Origin: Nonomuraea muscovyensis
GTDB taxonomy: Bacteria > Actinomycetota > Actinomycetes > Streptosporangiales > Streptosporangiaceae
DNA length: 64,000 nucleotides
Direction of reading: 5' to 3'
NCBI RefSeq assembly: GCF_014207745.1
Contig: NZ_JACHJB010000002.1
Location: 2,852,001-2,916,000 of the forward strand
A program made the translations under genes and the position numbers. The notes under the pieces were generated by a model that was given only the letters and a program-made list of their open reading frames with translations, was not told where the DNA came from and did no database searches. Below, piece after piece: positions 56,298 to 64,000 of the stretch. Position 1 is the first letter of the stretch, and each line of letters starts with the position of its first letter.

Positions 56298-56894
56298 CTA
56301 CTTCACCATCCGGATCGTGAGCGGGTAGCGGAACGGGCTCTCCGAGAGCGCCGAGATGCCTCCGGCGATGGAGAGCACGAACGCTCCCACCCAGATCACC
56401 GGGACCAGCAGGATGCCGATGACGGTGAGCGGCAGCAGGATCGTCGCCGCCAGCATCGTGAGCTGGAAGTTGAGCGCCTCGACGGCGTGGCGGCGGATGT
56501 ACGGCGAGGTCTTGCCGCCGGTGAGCATGAGGATCAGCGGCCCGGCGATCGGGAAGCCCACAGCCGCGAGCAGGTGGGCCGCGGACGCGCCGAGCCGTTC
56601 GTTGCTCTCCGGCGGCGCCTCGTGACGCCGCGGCGGCGCGGGGATCGGCCGGTGCGCGGGCACCGCCTGCTCACCGTACAACTCCGTCATGATCGGCATC
56701 AGGTCGCCGTGCGTGCGCGCGGTCATCGCGCGCTCCAGCCGCTCGTCGAACTCGAACTTGTCGAAGCGCCCTTCCGCGTAGGCCGCCTTGACGTGCTCGA
56801 CGACGTGCTCGCGGTCCTGGTTGGTGACGCGCAGGTGAGCCGGCGGCACCTGTCCCGGGCCCGCGGGTGTGGATACCCCAGCCATAACACCCAT
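56298..56894 (-). CDS. DUF1707-DUF4870 membrane protein
   Basis: This 198-residue protein has an N-terminal DUF1707/SHOCT-like domain (LRVTNQDREHVVEHVKAAYAEGRFDKFEFDERLERAMTARTHGDL), a Pro-rich linker and a C-terminal DUF4870 domain with three or four membrane helices (SAAHLLAAVGFPIAGPLILMLTGGKTSPYIRRHAVEALNFQLTM). Both domains are common in actinomycetes and have no assigned role. ATG 56894 follows AAGGAGAGGC. Confidence 0.92.
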   Translation of the reverse strand: MGVMAGVSTPAGPGQVPPAHLRVTNQDREHVVEHVKAAYAEGRFDKFEFDERLERAMTARTHGDLMPIMTELYGEQAVPAHRPIPAPPRRHEAPPESNERLGASAAHLLAAVGFPIAGPLILMLTGGKTSPYIRRHAVEALNFQLTMLAATILLPLTVIGILLVPVIWVGAFVLSIAGGISALSESPFRYPLTIRMVK

Positions 56895-57028
56895 GCCTCT
56901 CCTTAGATCGGGGCGGTCACTCTCATCCTGCTCCTTACTTCCGCACTGTGGCCATCGGGAGGATCCCGGATGTGTCCCCTAGATCAACCCCGGGCGCGCT
57001 CAAGCGTTTGACGGTATAAAAAGGATGC

Positions 57029-57373
57029 ATGAGATGGCGAGACCGCTACGGCATCCGACGGCTACGCGGTCCTAAGATCGCGAAGTTCGACCGTGAGGCC
57101 ACCGACGCCGACATCGAAGCGCTCATCGCCTTTGCCCGGTCGCGGCGTGGCGTCGAGTTCTATGTGGAGCCGGAGACGTTCGCGACCGACACGACCGCCG
57201 TCGCGGTCGCCGACGACGGCGAATGGACCCGGCGCCGGGTGGGCTCCCCCGCGGTGATCCACAAGGTGGCCCGCGACCTCGCTCTGCCGGTGTACGACGT
57301 CCAGCTCACGGGCTATCCCGCGCGGATGCGCGCCTACAACGAACGCCGCCGCCGCGAAGGCGACCACCTCTGA
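57029..57373 (+). CDS. Small conserved actinobacterial hypothetical protein
   Basis: This 114-residue basic, soluble protein begins MRWRDRYGIRRLRGPKIAKFDREATDADIEALIAFARSRRGVEFYVEP and has consistent high third-position G/C. I recognise the type as a conserved actinobacterial oxidoreductase-like small protein but cannot name a domain. ATG 57029 follows AAAAGGATGC. It is in the same direction as the GNAT gene and 95 bp before it. Confidence 0.7.
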   Translation: MRWRDRYGIRRLRGPKIAKFDREATDADIEALIAFARSRRGVEFYVEPETFATDTTAVAVADDGEWTRRRVGSPAVIHKVARDLALPVYDVQLTGYPARMRAYNERRRREGDHL

Positions 57374-57468
57374 TCCCCTTCCACCACCACCCTGACCTCA
57401 GACAGCCGCCGACTCGACCTTTCACGCCCCGTGCCGCCTCACCGGGGGAGGCTCTCCATCATGTCGGC

Positions 57469-57909
57469 ATGGTGATCGAAGAGCGGCCGCGCACCGACGT
57501 CGACCTCGCCGTCCTGCTCGATGCCGCGTTCGGCGAACTGGTGGCCCGCTACGGGCCCGATGGGCGCTCGCAGGTCGGCGACGGGGCCCGGTTCCTGGTC
57601 GCCGCGGTCGACGGGCAGGCGGTCGGATGCGGCGCCGTCCAGCACCTGGACGACCTCACCGGGGAGTTGAAGCGGATGTACGTCGTGCCGGGCCACCGGG
57701 GGCGCGGCATCGCGCGCTCGCTGCTCGGGGCGCTGGAGGACCTGGCCCGCGACCAGGGCTACCGCAGGCTGCGGCTGGCGACCGGAACCCGGCAGCCCGA
57801 GGCCATCGCGCTGTACGAGACGTGCGCGTACACGCGGGTCGAGCCGTACGGAAAGTATGTGCACGACCCGCTGAGCCGCTGCTACGAGAAAGCGCTGCCG
57901 GTCCGCTGA
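57469..57909 (+). CDS. GNAT-family N-acetyltransferase
   Basis: This 146-residue acetyltransferase has the acetyl-CoA motif LKRMYVVPGHRGRGIARSLLGALEDLARDQGYRRLRLATGTRQPEAIALYETCAY, the classical GNAT A/B motifs. The substrate is unknown. ATG 57469 is chosen for family length; a GTG at 57472 is also possible, and the G-rich tract near 57445 is rather far upstream. Confidence 0.88.
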   Translation: MVIEERPRTDVDLAVLLDAAFGELVARYGPDGRSQVGDGARFLVAAVDGQAVGCGAVQHLDDLTGELKRMYVVPGHRGRGIARSLLGALEDLARDQGYRRLRLATGTRQPEAIALYETCAYTRVEPYGKYVHDPLSRCYEKALPVR

Positions 57910-57934
57910 GGGCCCCCGCCCGGCGTCGACCCTC

Positions 57935-57953
57935 AGAGCCTGCTGACGAAGGG
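57935..57953. repeat. Left copy of a 19-bp inverted repeat
   Basis: AGAGCCTGCTGACGAAGGG is repeated exactly in inverted orientation at 60079-60097, so the pair encloses the ECF sigma/CU044_5270 locus. Confidence 0.85.
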
Positions 57954-58137
57954 CTTTGGTGCTGTGGCAGGGTCAGGAGATCGCCGGCATGCGGTCATCT
58001 TCGGGTCATAGGCAATCCTCTGGGACGCGCGACGCGATGAACCGGCGGCCGTGGAAGCCGTGATGGACCGTGAAGAGGAATCGGGGGTTCGCCGAACTAG
58101 GGGTGTTCCAACGTAACCGCCTGAAAGGCCGGCATGC

Positions 58138-58725
58138 ATGACAGCTCCCCCCAAAGATTCGGCGCCTCCCAGCGAGGGCACCGACGCGCAAGTGATAGAG
58201 GCGTCGTGGCGTCACCCTGACCGCTTCGGCGCCGTCTTCGATCGCTATTTCGCATCCATCCACCGCTATGTTCACCTGCGCTTGGGCGAGTCGGCCGCGG
58301 ATGACCTCGCCGCGGAAACCTTTCTGCGCGCCTTTCGCAGCCGGGACCGCTTTGACCTCACCTGCTCCAGCGCGCGGCCCTGGCTGTACGGCATCGCCTC
58401 CAACCTGGTCGCCGAGCACCACCGCGGTGAGGCGCGCAGGTATCGGGCGCTGGCCAGAAGCGCCCATGCCGTGGAGATCGCCAGTCACGACGAGCGCGTA
58501 ATACAGCGGGTCTCTGCGGCGGTCATGCAACCGCGGCTGGCCGCAGGTCTCGCCAGGCTCTCGGCCGGGGACAGGGACGTCCTGCTGCTGGTCGCCTGCG
58601 CCCAACTCAGCTACGAGGAGGTGGCCGAGGCTCTCGGCATACCTCAGGGAACGGTGGGATCACGTCTCAACCGCGCCCGCAAGAAACTCCGCAAGATCAT
58701 CGGTCCCGCCGGGGAGGCACTGTGA
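58138..58725 (+). CDS. ECF RNA polymerase sigma factor
   Basis: This 195-residue sigma factor has sigma2 (FGAVFDRYFASIHRYVHLRLGESAADDLAAETFLRAFRSRDRFD) and sigma4 (LARLSAGDRDVLLLVACAQLSYEEVAEALGIPQGTVGSRLNRARKKL). It overlaps the downstream CU044_5270 gene by 4 bases, a common actinobacterial pairing in which the partner is membrane-anchored and presumably restrains or supports the sigma factor. Third-position bias is somewhat weaker than that of its neighbours. Confidence 0.95.
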   Translation: MTAPPKDSAPPSEGTDAQVIEASWRHPDRFGAVFDRYFASIHRYVHLRLGESAADDLAAETFLRAFRSRDRFDLTCSSARPWLYGIASNLVAEHHRGEARRYRALARSAHAVEIASHDERVIQRVSAAVMQPRLAAGLARLSAGDRDVLLLVACAQLSYEEVAEALGIPQGTVGSRLNRARKKLRKIIGPAGEAL

Positions 58726-59828
58726 TGAACGAACTCGAAGCGATCAAGGACCACCACGACAGCCTGCCCGAACCCGCGCCCGATGTGACCGCGCGTGCAT
58801 GGGTGCTGGTGGCCGAAGAGATCGAGGCCGAGCGGATCGGGAGCGGCCACCGTCAGCCGGCGCGGTCACGTCGGCGGCCTCTTCACGGTTTCCCGGCCGG
58901 CTGGTGGGCGATGAGGGCCGGCGTGGCCGTGGGCCTCGCGGCGGCGGTGACCGCGGGACTGGTCATGGTGCGTGGCGGTCACGACTCCGCCCCGTTCGGG
59001 ACCCCTCCGGCCAGCGCCGCCGAGTTGCTCCGGCATGCGGCCTCGGTCGCGGCACGGGAGGATGTGCGGCCCGGGCCGGGGCAGTTCGTCTACGTCGACC
59101 AGAAGAACGTCACGTTCGCCTCCGGTTCCGAGGGCGAGTACACCCAGGACGTGCGCCGAGAGGTATGGATGCCCGCCGGGGATCCCGGCAAGGCTTTGAC
59201 GCGCTCGACGTACGGGCAAACACGCGCCACCAGCGGGCGCGCTGAGCACGTGCAATCCCCCGGAACGGTGGAGTATCAGCGTGCTGGGCAGTGCCACGAG
59301 CACTCCTTGGGCCTGCCGTTCCAGGCCGCCGATCTTCCCACCGATCCGGATCGGGTTCTGGCGAAGATCCGCCAGGACGCGGAGACGTTCGTCCGGTCGG
59401 ACCAGCGCAGACGAGGAGAGACGGCCCTGGGCGAGAACGAGATCAACATGCGGGTCGAGAAGGTCGTCGCGAGCTCGTTGCTCAGGCTGGCGCAGGACCC
59501 GCTCACCTCCTCCCAGAGCAGGGCCACGGTCTTCGGCGCGCTGTCGAAGCTGACGACCGTGACCATCGTCCCAGACCTCACCGACCCCGCCGGACGACAC
59601 GGGGTGGGCGCCTCGCTCAAGCTTGAGAGCCCCGACGGCTGGGAACGTGGGGAGCTCATCTTCGAGTCGGCCACCTACCGGTTCCTTGGCTACCGAAGCT
59701 GGATCGGGCGGCAGGAGGGCGGACAGGTCAGAGAGATTCCTGGCGCCAGTACGGCGGTGATGACAGTGAAGGTCGTCGACTCCATGCCGGAGATTCCGAA
59801 GGACGCTGGCAAGCCGATGTTCTGCTGA
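58722..59828 (+). CDS. CU044_5270 family membrane-anchored protein
   Basis: This 368-residue protein has a soluble N-terminal stretch of about 60 residues, one membrane helix (MRAGVAVGLAAAVTAGLVMV) and an external domain (ASAAELLRHAASVAAREDVRPGPGQFVYVDQKNVTF) that defines the CU044_5270 family. It is usually encoded directly after an ECF sigma factor and may act as its anti-sigma or sensor. It is translationally coupled to the sigma gene (ATGATG). Confidence 0.93.
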   Translation: MMNELEAIKDHHDSLPEPAPDVTARAWVLVAEEIEAERIGSGHRQPARSRRRPLHGFPAGWWAMRAGVAVGLAAAVTAGLVMVRGGHDSAPFGTPPASAAELLRHAASVAAREDVRPGPGQFVYVDQKNVTFASGSEGEYTQDVRREVWMPAGDPGKALTRSTYGQTRATSGRAEHVQSPGTVEYQRAGQCHEHSLGLPFQAADLPTDPDRVLAKIRQDAETFVRSDQRRRGETALGENEINMRVEKVVASSLLRLAQDPLTSSQSRATVFGALSKLTTVTIVPDLTDPAGRHGVGASLKLESPDGWERGELIFESATYRFLGYRSWIGRQEGGQVREIPGASTAVMTVKVVDSMPEIPKDAGKPMFC

Positions 59829-59844
59829 CTCGATCATCAAGTTG

Positions 59845-59868
59845 CGGGGTTGTTGGAGTAACCCCGCG
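59845..59868 (+). terminator. Hairpin after the CU044_5270 gene
   Basis: Arms GCGGGGTT (59845-59852) and AACCCCGC (59861-59868) with an 8-base loop lie 16 bp after the stop. No U-tract is present. Confidence 0.65.
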
Positions 59869-60078
59869 TGATCAACGAGACCGCCCTGAAGAGAGCTCGA
59901 CGCTCGCCATCCGATCCGTAGTCCGTGCCCCAGCCGCCCTTGCACAGGGTCGCGACCTGCACAAGGGCGTGGCGGCGCTGGAAGACAAGAGCGGTGTCCC
60001 TGCGACCGCGTCATGCCACGGTCTTGGGCGAGCGCCGCTCCGCCCTCAGCCATCCTCGAGGATTCAGCGACCCCCAAA

Positions 60079-60097
60079 CCCTTCGTCAGCAGGCTCT
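60079..60097. repeat. Right copy of the 19-bp inverted repeat
   Basis: CCCTTCGTCAGCAGGCTCT is the exact reverse complement of 57935-57953. Flanking similarity extends a few bases further, into CCCAAA and CAGG. Confidence 0.85.
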
Positions 60098-60265
60098 CAG
60101 GCGCGCACCGCTCGCTCCGCGTCGGCAGGCCCAACCCCGCACCTCGCCCGGCCCTGCGATCACCATCGGCGGCAGGCCGCACGGCACGGGAGGGGGAGCC
60201 CGCCTAGCGGGTGTGCCGGTGGGGGTCGCGCGGGTTGGTCGCTCGGCGCGGGTGGGCGGACCAGC

Positions 60266-61375
60266 TCAGGTGGGAGAAGGGGCGGGCGAGCAGACGACCG
60301 GGTCGTCGTGAGGTTCCTGGTCCAGGAGGGTGAGCAGGGGAAGCAGCCAGCCGGCGTGGGGAACGCCCATGGCCGTGTCGAGCTCGGCCGGAGTCGGGAG
60401 GCGGCCACGGAGCATGCTCGGGGAGAGCAGGCTCTGCAGGGCGTGCATGAGCAGGTTGGCCATGGAGTAGCCGGGGTCGAGGGCGAGGACGCGTTCGAGG
60501 GCGATCGTGGCCTGGGTGCTGTCGCCGCCGCGCCATGCCGCCATGGCGAACAGCGTCGCGGCGGGCGGGGTGAAGCGGGGCTCCAGGCGGCGCATGAGGT
60601 CTTTCCACAGGCCGGCGTGGGACTCGTCCATGAGGGTCCAGGCTTCGTCGCGGACCCGGATCACCGCCAGGTCGAGGCCGATGCGCGCCGCCTCGGTGTC
60701 GTCGACCCGCCCGCCCGCGGCGTGGGCGGCCAGGGCGGCCCGGACCCGGACGAGACCCTGGCCGACGAACTCCTTGGCGAACGCGTCGGCGCCGGCACCG
60801 GACCGCCCGGCCGCCGCGAGCCCCGCGCGTATGTCGGCGACGACCTCGGCCGTGGCACGGCGCATCGCCCTGACGGGGCCCGCGACGGGGGCGGTGGTCC
60901 GTTCGAGGGCGCGCCGGTCGGGCAGGGCGACCATGCCGCGAACGGTCGCCTCGGCGGCGACCCTGCCGGCGACGGGGTCGTAAGGGGTGCCCTGGGCCGG
61001 ACAGCAGTGGGGAAGGTCGCAGATGTAGGACCAGTAGCGGCCCTCGTGGGCCCGCAGCGCCTCCTCGACCTCCACTCCGCCCTTGGCCGCCTGGGCCCGC
61101 GCCTCGTCCACCGCCGGGGTGACCTGCTCGCCGGAGCCGTAGCCGACGATCACGACCTGGGTCATGGCCTCCCGCGCGAACAACGACCCCAAGGGGGCGA
61201 GAGTCCCGGAGGGGAACGGCAGGCTCCACCGGGCCGCCACCTGGATCCGGCCGTTGACCAGGCCGATGATGACGAGGCTGTCGGCCGGGTGGAAGCCCAC
61301 GAGGTAGGGCACGGCGGCCAGGATGTCTGCGGGGGTGGTCAGGGTGAGGACGGGGTCGGACGTGTTGGTCGTCAT
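60266..61375 (-). CDS. DUF4192 domain protein
   Basis: This 369-residue cytosolic protein begins with the family block LTTPADILAAVPYLVGFHPADSLVIIGL and ends with a TPR-like region (FAMAAWRGGDSTQATIALERVLALDPGYSMANLLMHAL). DUF4192 is restricted to Actinobacteria and has no known function. The start is ATG 61375 (or GTG 61381); neither has a strong ribosome site. Confidence 0.9.
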   Translation of the reverse strand: MTTNTSDPVLTLTTPADILAAVPYLVGFHPADSLVIIGLVNGRIQVAARWSLPFPSGTLAPLGSLFAREAMTQVVIVGYGSGEQVTPAVDEARAQAAKGGVEVEEALRAHEGRYWSYICDLPHCCPAQGTPYDPVAGRVAAEATVRGMVALPDRRALERTTAPVAGPVRAMRRATAEVVADIRAGLAAAGRSGAGADAFAKEFVGQGLVRVRAALAAHAAGGRVDDTEAARIGLDLAVIRVRDEAWTLMDESHAGLWKDLMRRLEPRFTPPAATLFAMAAWRGGDSTQATIALERVLALDPGYSMANLLMHALQSLLSPSMLRGRLPTPAELDTAMGVPHAGWLLPLLTLLDQEPHDDPVVCSPAPSPT

Positions 61376-61495
61376 GGGCACGAGGGTGCCGGGGGTGGGG
61401 GTGGCCGCGGGGAGCCGAAGGAGGTTCTGGGGACAACGCGCGCTGACGGCGCTCGGGTTGTGGATGAGCGGCGAGAACGCGGGTCCCCGGGGCCC

Positions 61496-62236
61496 TCAGG
61501 GGATCGGATGCGGAGAGAGGCGGTGGCGAACCATGAGGGCAGCACCCGCGACCGCCGCCGGCATCAGCACCACCGACACGAGCGGCACCAGGAACAGCAG
61601 GAACACCCCGACCCCGAAGCCGAGCGACGTCGCCTTGTTGCCCCGGAGCAGGGCGAAGCGCTGCTTGCGCGCCATGCCCCGCCGCTCCAGGGCCTGCGTC
61701 GTCAGCTCCACCGTGAGGAAGAACCCCGACACCGCCGCCCCCAGCACCGGCACCACCGTCTGCCCCACCACGGGCACGAAGCCCAGCGCGAACAGCGGCA
61801 CGGTGAACAGCAGCACGTAGCCCAGCGTCACCAGGCTGTCCCTGAGGGAGCGCGGCAGCGTGCGCCACCAGGGCTCGTCGGCCTCGCCGGGCAGCGGGTC
61901 GACGGCCCCGGAGAGCTTCTCGTAGAACGGGTCGCCGATGGCCAGCGTCACCGCCGTGAACGTCACCACGGCCAGCGCCAGACCGCCGAGGAACACGGCG
62001 ATCGCCACCATCACCCGGAACGCCTCACGCCACGCCCACGTGTCGGCGAACGGCGTGAACGTCTCCGCGAGCGACAGGGCGTTCGTCCCCAGGTAGATCA
62101 GCGCCGCGACGTAGATCGCGAAAGCGATCACCGCGGGGATCAGGCCGAACAGCCACCACCGGCCGTTCCCGGCCACCCATCTCATCCCCTGGAGGAAGAA
62201 CCCCAGGCCCGCCAGGAAGTCACGCACTGATCGCAT
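61496..62236 (-). CDS. EI24/CysZ-like membrane protein
   Basis: This 246-residue protein has four or more long hydrophobic segments and the EI24 start RDFLAGLGFFLQGMRWVAGNGRWWLFGLIPAVIAF. Relatives include CysZ sulfate permease, but most actinobacterial members are uncharacterised. It lies 10 bp downstream of the Maf gene's stop, in the same direction, and may be co-transcribed with it. Confidence 0.88.
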   Translation of the reverse strand: MRSVRDFLAGLGFFLQGMRWVAGNGRWWLFGLIPAVIAFAIYVAALIYLGTNALSLAETFTPFADTWAWREAFRVMVAIAVFLGGLALAVVTFTAVTLAIGDPFYEKLSGAVDPLPGEADEPWWRTLPRSLRDSLVTLGYVLLFTVPLFALGFVPVVGQTVVPVLGAAVSGFFLTVELTTQALERRGMARKQRFALLRGNKATSLGFGVGVFLLFLVPLVSVVLMPAAVAGAALMVRHRLSPHPIP

Positions 62237-62246
62237 GCCCGGCAGG

Positions 62247-62828
62247 CTAGCGCCAGAACGACGTCACCGCGCAGCCGAGCTCCTCGAACAGGTGGCGCAC
62301 GAGCGGCAGGGAGATGCCCAGGACGTTGCCGTGGTCGCCCTCGATGCTCTCGACGAACCAGCCGCCGCGCCCCTCGATGCTGAACGCCCCGGCCAGCGCG
62401 AGCGGCTCGCCGGTGGCGGCGTAGGCGGCGACCTCCTCGTCAGTCGGCCGGCCGAACCGGATCACGGTGGTGGCCACCTCGGCGGCCTGCCGGCCCGCCG
62501 CCACGTCGATGACGCAGTGGCCGGTGACCAGGCGGCCGGTGCGGCCGCGCATGACGCGCCACCGCTCCGCGACCTCCTCCTGGCTGGCGGGCTTGCCGTA
62601 GGGGCGCCCGTCGAGCTCGAGGATCGAGTCGCAGCCGATGACCAGCCCCTCGTCCAGCCCGCTCGCGACCGCCGCCGCCTTGGCCTTCGCCAGCACGAGG
62701 CTGAGCGCGGCCGGCGAGTGGGCGGAGTAGGCGTCCTCGTCCACCCCGCTGACGATCACCTTGGGGTCGAGGCCGGCGCTGCGCAGGAGGGCGAGACGGG
62801 CGGGCGAGGCTGAGGCCAGAACGATCAC
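62247..62828 (-). CDS. Maf-family nucleoside triphosphate pyrophosphatase
   Basis: This 193-residue house-cleaning enzyme hydrolyses non-canonical or modified NTPs. It contains LASASPARLALLRSAGL, the catalytic-site block VIGCDSILELDGRPYGKP, and IEGRGGWFVESIEGDHGNVLGISLPL, all typical of Maf. GTG 62828 is the likely start. Confidence 0.95.
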   Translation of the reverse strand: MIVLASASPARLALLRSAGLDPKVIVSGVDEDAYSAHSPAALSLVLAKAKAAAVASGLDEGLVIGCDSILELDGRPYGKPASQEEVAERWRVMRGRTGRLVTGHCVIDVAAGRQAAEVATTVIRFGRPTDEEVAAYAATGEPLALAGAFSIEGRGGWFVESIEGDHGNVLGISLPLVRHLFEELGCAVTSFWR

Positions 62829-62909
62829 TGTCCCAGCTTACCGGCCACCACCGGAGCGGCTGCTCCGGGCCGGCCGTCGGCCGGGCAGCGTGGTCACGGG
62901 GCAGCGTGG

Positions 62910-63560
62910 TCACGGGGGCAGGGGGTCTCCGTACATGCCCGTCCCTCCGGGCATGATGTCGCCGTACGTGCCCGCCCCTCCAGGCGGCGGGGAGCCGTAG
63001 GTGTCGGGCGGGGTGTCGCGGTAGCCGCCGGTTCGCGGGTACGCGGCGTGGCCGTAGATGTCGGCCAGCAGGTCGCTCACCACGGCGCGCACGTCGTCGG
63101 GCAGGGCCGTCGCCTCACTGTCGAGGAGCGCGGCCACCTCCTCGGCGTCCATGTCGTGGTCGCCGGCCCGCGTCGCCAGCAGCGTCATGACCATGGGGGC
63201 GGTCAGGGGGAGGATCTTCATGACGACGGCCGGGTCGACGCCGCCCAGCCGGGAGATCACGGCCGTGGCCTGTTCCATGCCGCGGCCGCCGAGGACGTGG
63301 CCGAGGATGTTCTGGCCGTCGCGCATGAGGGAGGCGACGTCGCCGTTGAAGGGGTCGGCGTCGGCGTGGTCGTCCAGCGCGGCACGCAGCGCCTCCGCCC
63401 CGTCGAGGTCGCCGGTGTTGCGGGCGAGGCCGCCGACGATGGTGCCGGAGACCGCCAGGAGCACGGTGCGCGCGGCCGGCTGGCCGGAGCCGAGCATCCC
63501 GGCGATCTGTTCCATGCCTGGGTCGCCGAGCCGGGCGAGAAGCTCCTCGTGCAGTGTCAT
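62910..63560 (-). CDS. DUF937-like protein with a Gly/Pro/Tyr-rich tail
   Basis: This 216-residue protein has the pattern of DUF937 (GSGQPAARTVLLAVSGTIVGGLARNTGDLDGAEALRAALDDHADADPFNGDVASLMRDGQNILGHVLGG), a helical domain of unknown function. A repetitive C-terminal tail follows (TYGSPPPGGAGTYGDIMPGGTGMYGDPLPP). ATG 63560 follows a GGAGGGGGGACTCCC stretch. Confidence 0.8.
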   Translation of the reverse strand: MTLHEELLARLGDPGMEQIAGMLGSGQPAARTVLLAVSGTIVGGLARNTGDLDGAEALRAALDDHADADPFNGDVASLMRDGQNILGHVLGGRGMEQATAVISRLGGVDPAVVMKILPLTAPMVMTLLATRAGDHDMDAEEVAALLDSEATALPDDVRAVVSDLLADIYGHAAYPRTGGYRDTPPDTYGSPPPGGAGTYGDIMPGGTGMYGDPLPP

Positions 63561-63646
63561 GGGAGTCCCCCCTCCTCTCCGGGGGACTTCCCACCACTAA
63601 ATCCCTCTATATCCCGATTTGCGCTAATTCTCGGGAAAGCCGAGAC

Positions 63647-64000
63647 TCAGGCGCCCGCCGGGACGCTCGCGCTCGTCACCCCGGCCGCGGCGTAGGCGTC
63701 GGCCTCGTCGAGGGTTTCGTGCTCCAGCAGGGCCACGACGATCGCCTCCAGCTTGTCGCGGTTGTCGCGCAGCACCTGGAGCGCCCGCTCGTAGCACTCG
63801 TCCACGATCCGCCGCGCCTCCTCGTCCACCATCGCCAGCGTGGCGGGCGAGGCCTGCGGCTGCTGGCCGTCGGAGGGCAGGATGGTCAGCGGGCCGACCT
63901 TCTGCGACATGCCCCAGCGGCCGACCATGCCACGGGCGATCATCGTCACCTGTTCGAGGTCGCTCTCCGCCCCGGTGGTGATCACTCCGAACACCACCTC
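63647..64000 (-). CDS. ftsH: ATP-dependent zinc metalloprotease FtsH, C-terminal part
   Basis: The visible 117 residues are the end of the M41 peptidase domain of FtsH: VFGVITTGAESDLEQVTMIARGMVGRWGMSQKVGPLTIL and MVDEEARRIVDECYERALQVLRDNRDKLEAIVVALLEHETLDEADAYA. The AAA+ domain and zinc motif lie beyond the window, so the gene is cut off at its 5' side. It degrades membrane and regulatory proteins. The tail after the helical region is short. Confidence 0.93.
   Translation of the reverse strand, partial: EVVFGVITTGAESDLEQVTMIARGMVGRWGMSQKVGPLTILPSDGQQPQASPATLAMVDEEARRIVDECYERALQVLRDNRDKLEAIVVALLEHETLDEADAYAAAGVTSASVPAGA

Larger units (their letters stand above)
59829..60265. other. Intergenic region with a hairpin and short inverted-repeat copy
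   Basis: No complete gene is visible in this 437-bp stretch. It holds a terminator-like hairpin, a degenerate stretch (59877-60070) whose translations look like coding scraps, and the right copy of the 19-bp inverted repeat. Confidence 0.5.

Overview
The window is about 73% G+C, with strong third-position G/C in almost every gene, GTG starts, several apparently leaderless genes, and families typical of filamentous Actinobacteria: lexA beside nrdR-nrdJ, F420-type PPOX proteins, a Tricorn protease homologue, GuaB1, CYP124-like P450s and DUF1707/DUF4870/DUF4192 proteins. Gene content and order fit a chromosome of the Streptosporangiales (for example Nonomuraea or Streptosporangium relatives). 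That placement is an inference from family content, not from a database search. I found no rRNA, tRNA, CRISPR array, intact insertion sequence or prophage.

Layout. 0-11 kb: a PrsW protease, a PPOX protein, and a five-gene leftward operon (two paralogous lipoproteins, a long HlyD-like adaptor, an ABC ATPase and a MacB/FtsX permease). The operon is read from a promoter that lies inside a perfect 29-bp palindrome. Then come a PadR/membrane-protein pair, an AraC-type regulator, a VOC protein and an alpha/beta hydrolase. 10.9-18.5 kb: DNA replication and repair. nrdJ and nrdR share an operon with two NrdR boxes 31 bp apart; lexA has three SOS boxes. Between nrdR and lexA lies the strangest part of the window, a roughly 2.3-kb leftward open frame containing about 32 degenerate 30-bp repeats (decapeptides) joined to the membrane anchor of a LysM-type protein that has no LysM domain. 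18.5-32 kb: repeat-rich intergenic DNA, a secreted DUF5648-like protein, a PatB/MalY aminotransferase, hemerythrin, a YCII/ECF42 pair, Tricorn, a small membrane protein, leuS with a leucine leader-peptide attenuator, and a proline/glutamine-rich membrane protein.

32-49 kb looks like a lipid island: two CYP124-like P450s, an epoxide hydrolase-type enzyme, a GMC oxidoreductase, an acyl-CoA ligase, a MarR regulator with its palindrome, a methyltransferase plus FAD-oxidoreductase pair matching the 10-methyl fatty acid (BfaAB/TmsAB) pathway, an alpha-methylacyl-CoA racemase-like CoA transferase, and a TetR-controlled FAD monooxygenase. A THUMP methyltransferase lies inside this block and is preceded by a tiny Phe-rich leaderless ORF. 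50-64 kb is mainly housekeeping: GuaB1, FKBP, ATP-dependent DNA ligase, an RlpA-like protein, an ECF sigma factor with a CU044_5270 protein, DUF4192, EI24, Maf, DUF937 and the C-terminus of FtsH at the window edge. It also holds a decayed SDR/frameshift remnant at 52.1-52.9 kb.

A recurring feature is tandem minisatellites in and between genes (30, 36, 16-18, 17, 33 and 51 bp units), several of them clustered around lexA. The best candidates for undescribed biology are the decapeptide-repeat protein beside lexA, the twin-lipoprotein efflux operon with its palindromic promoter, and the MTFFFLR leader ORF.
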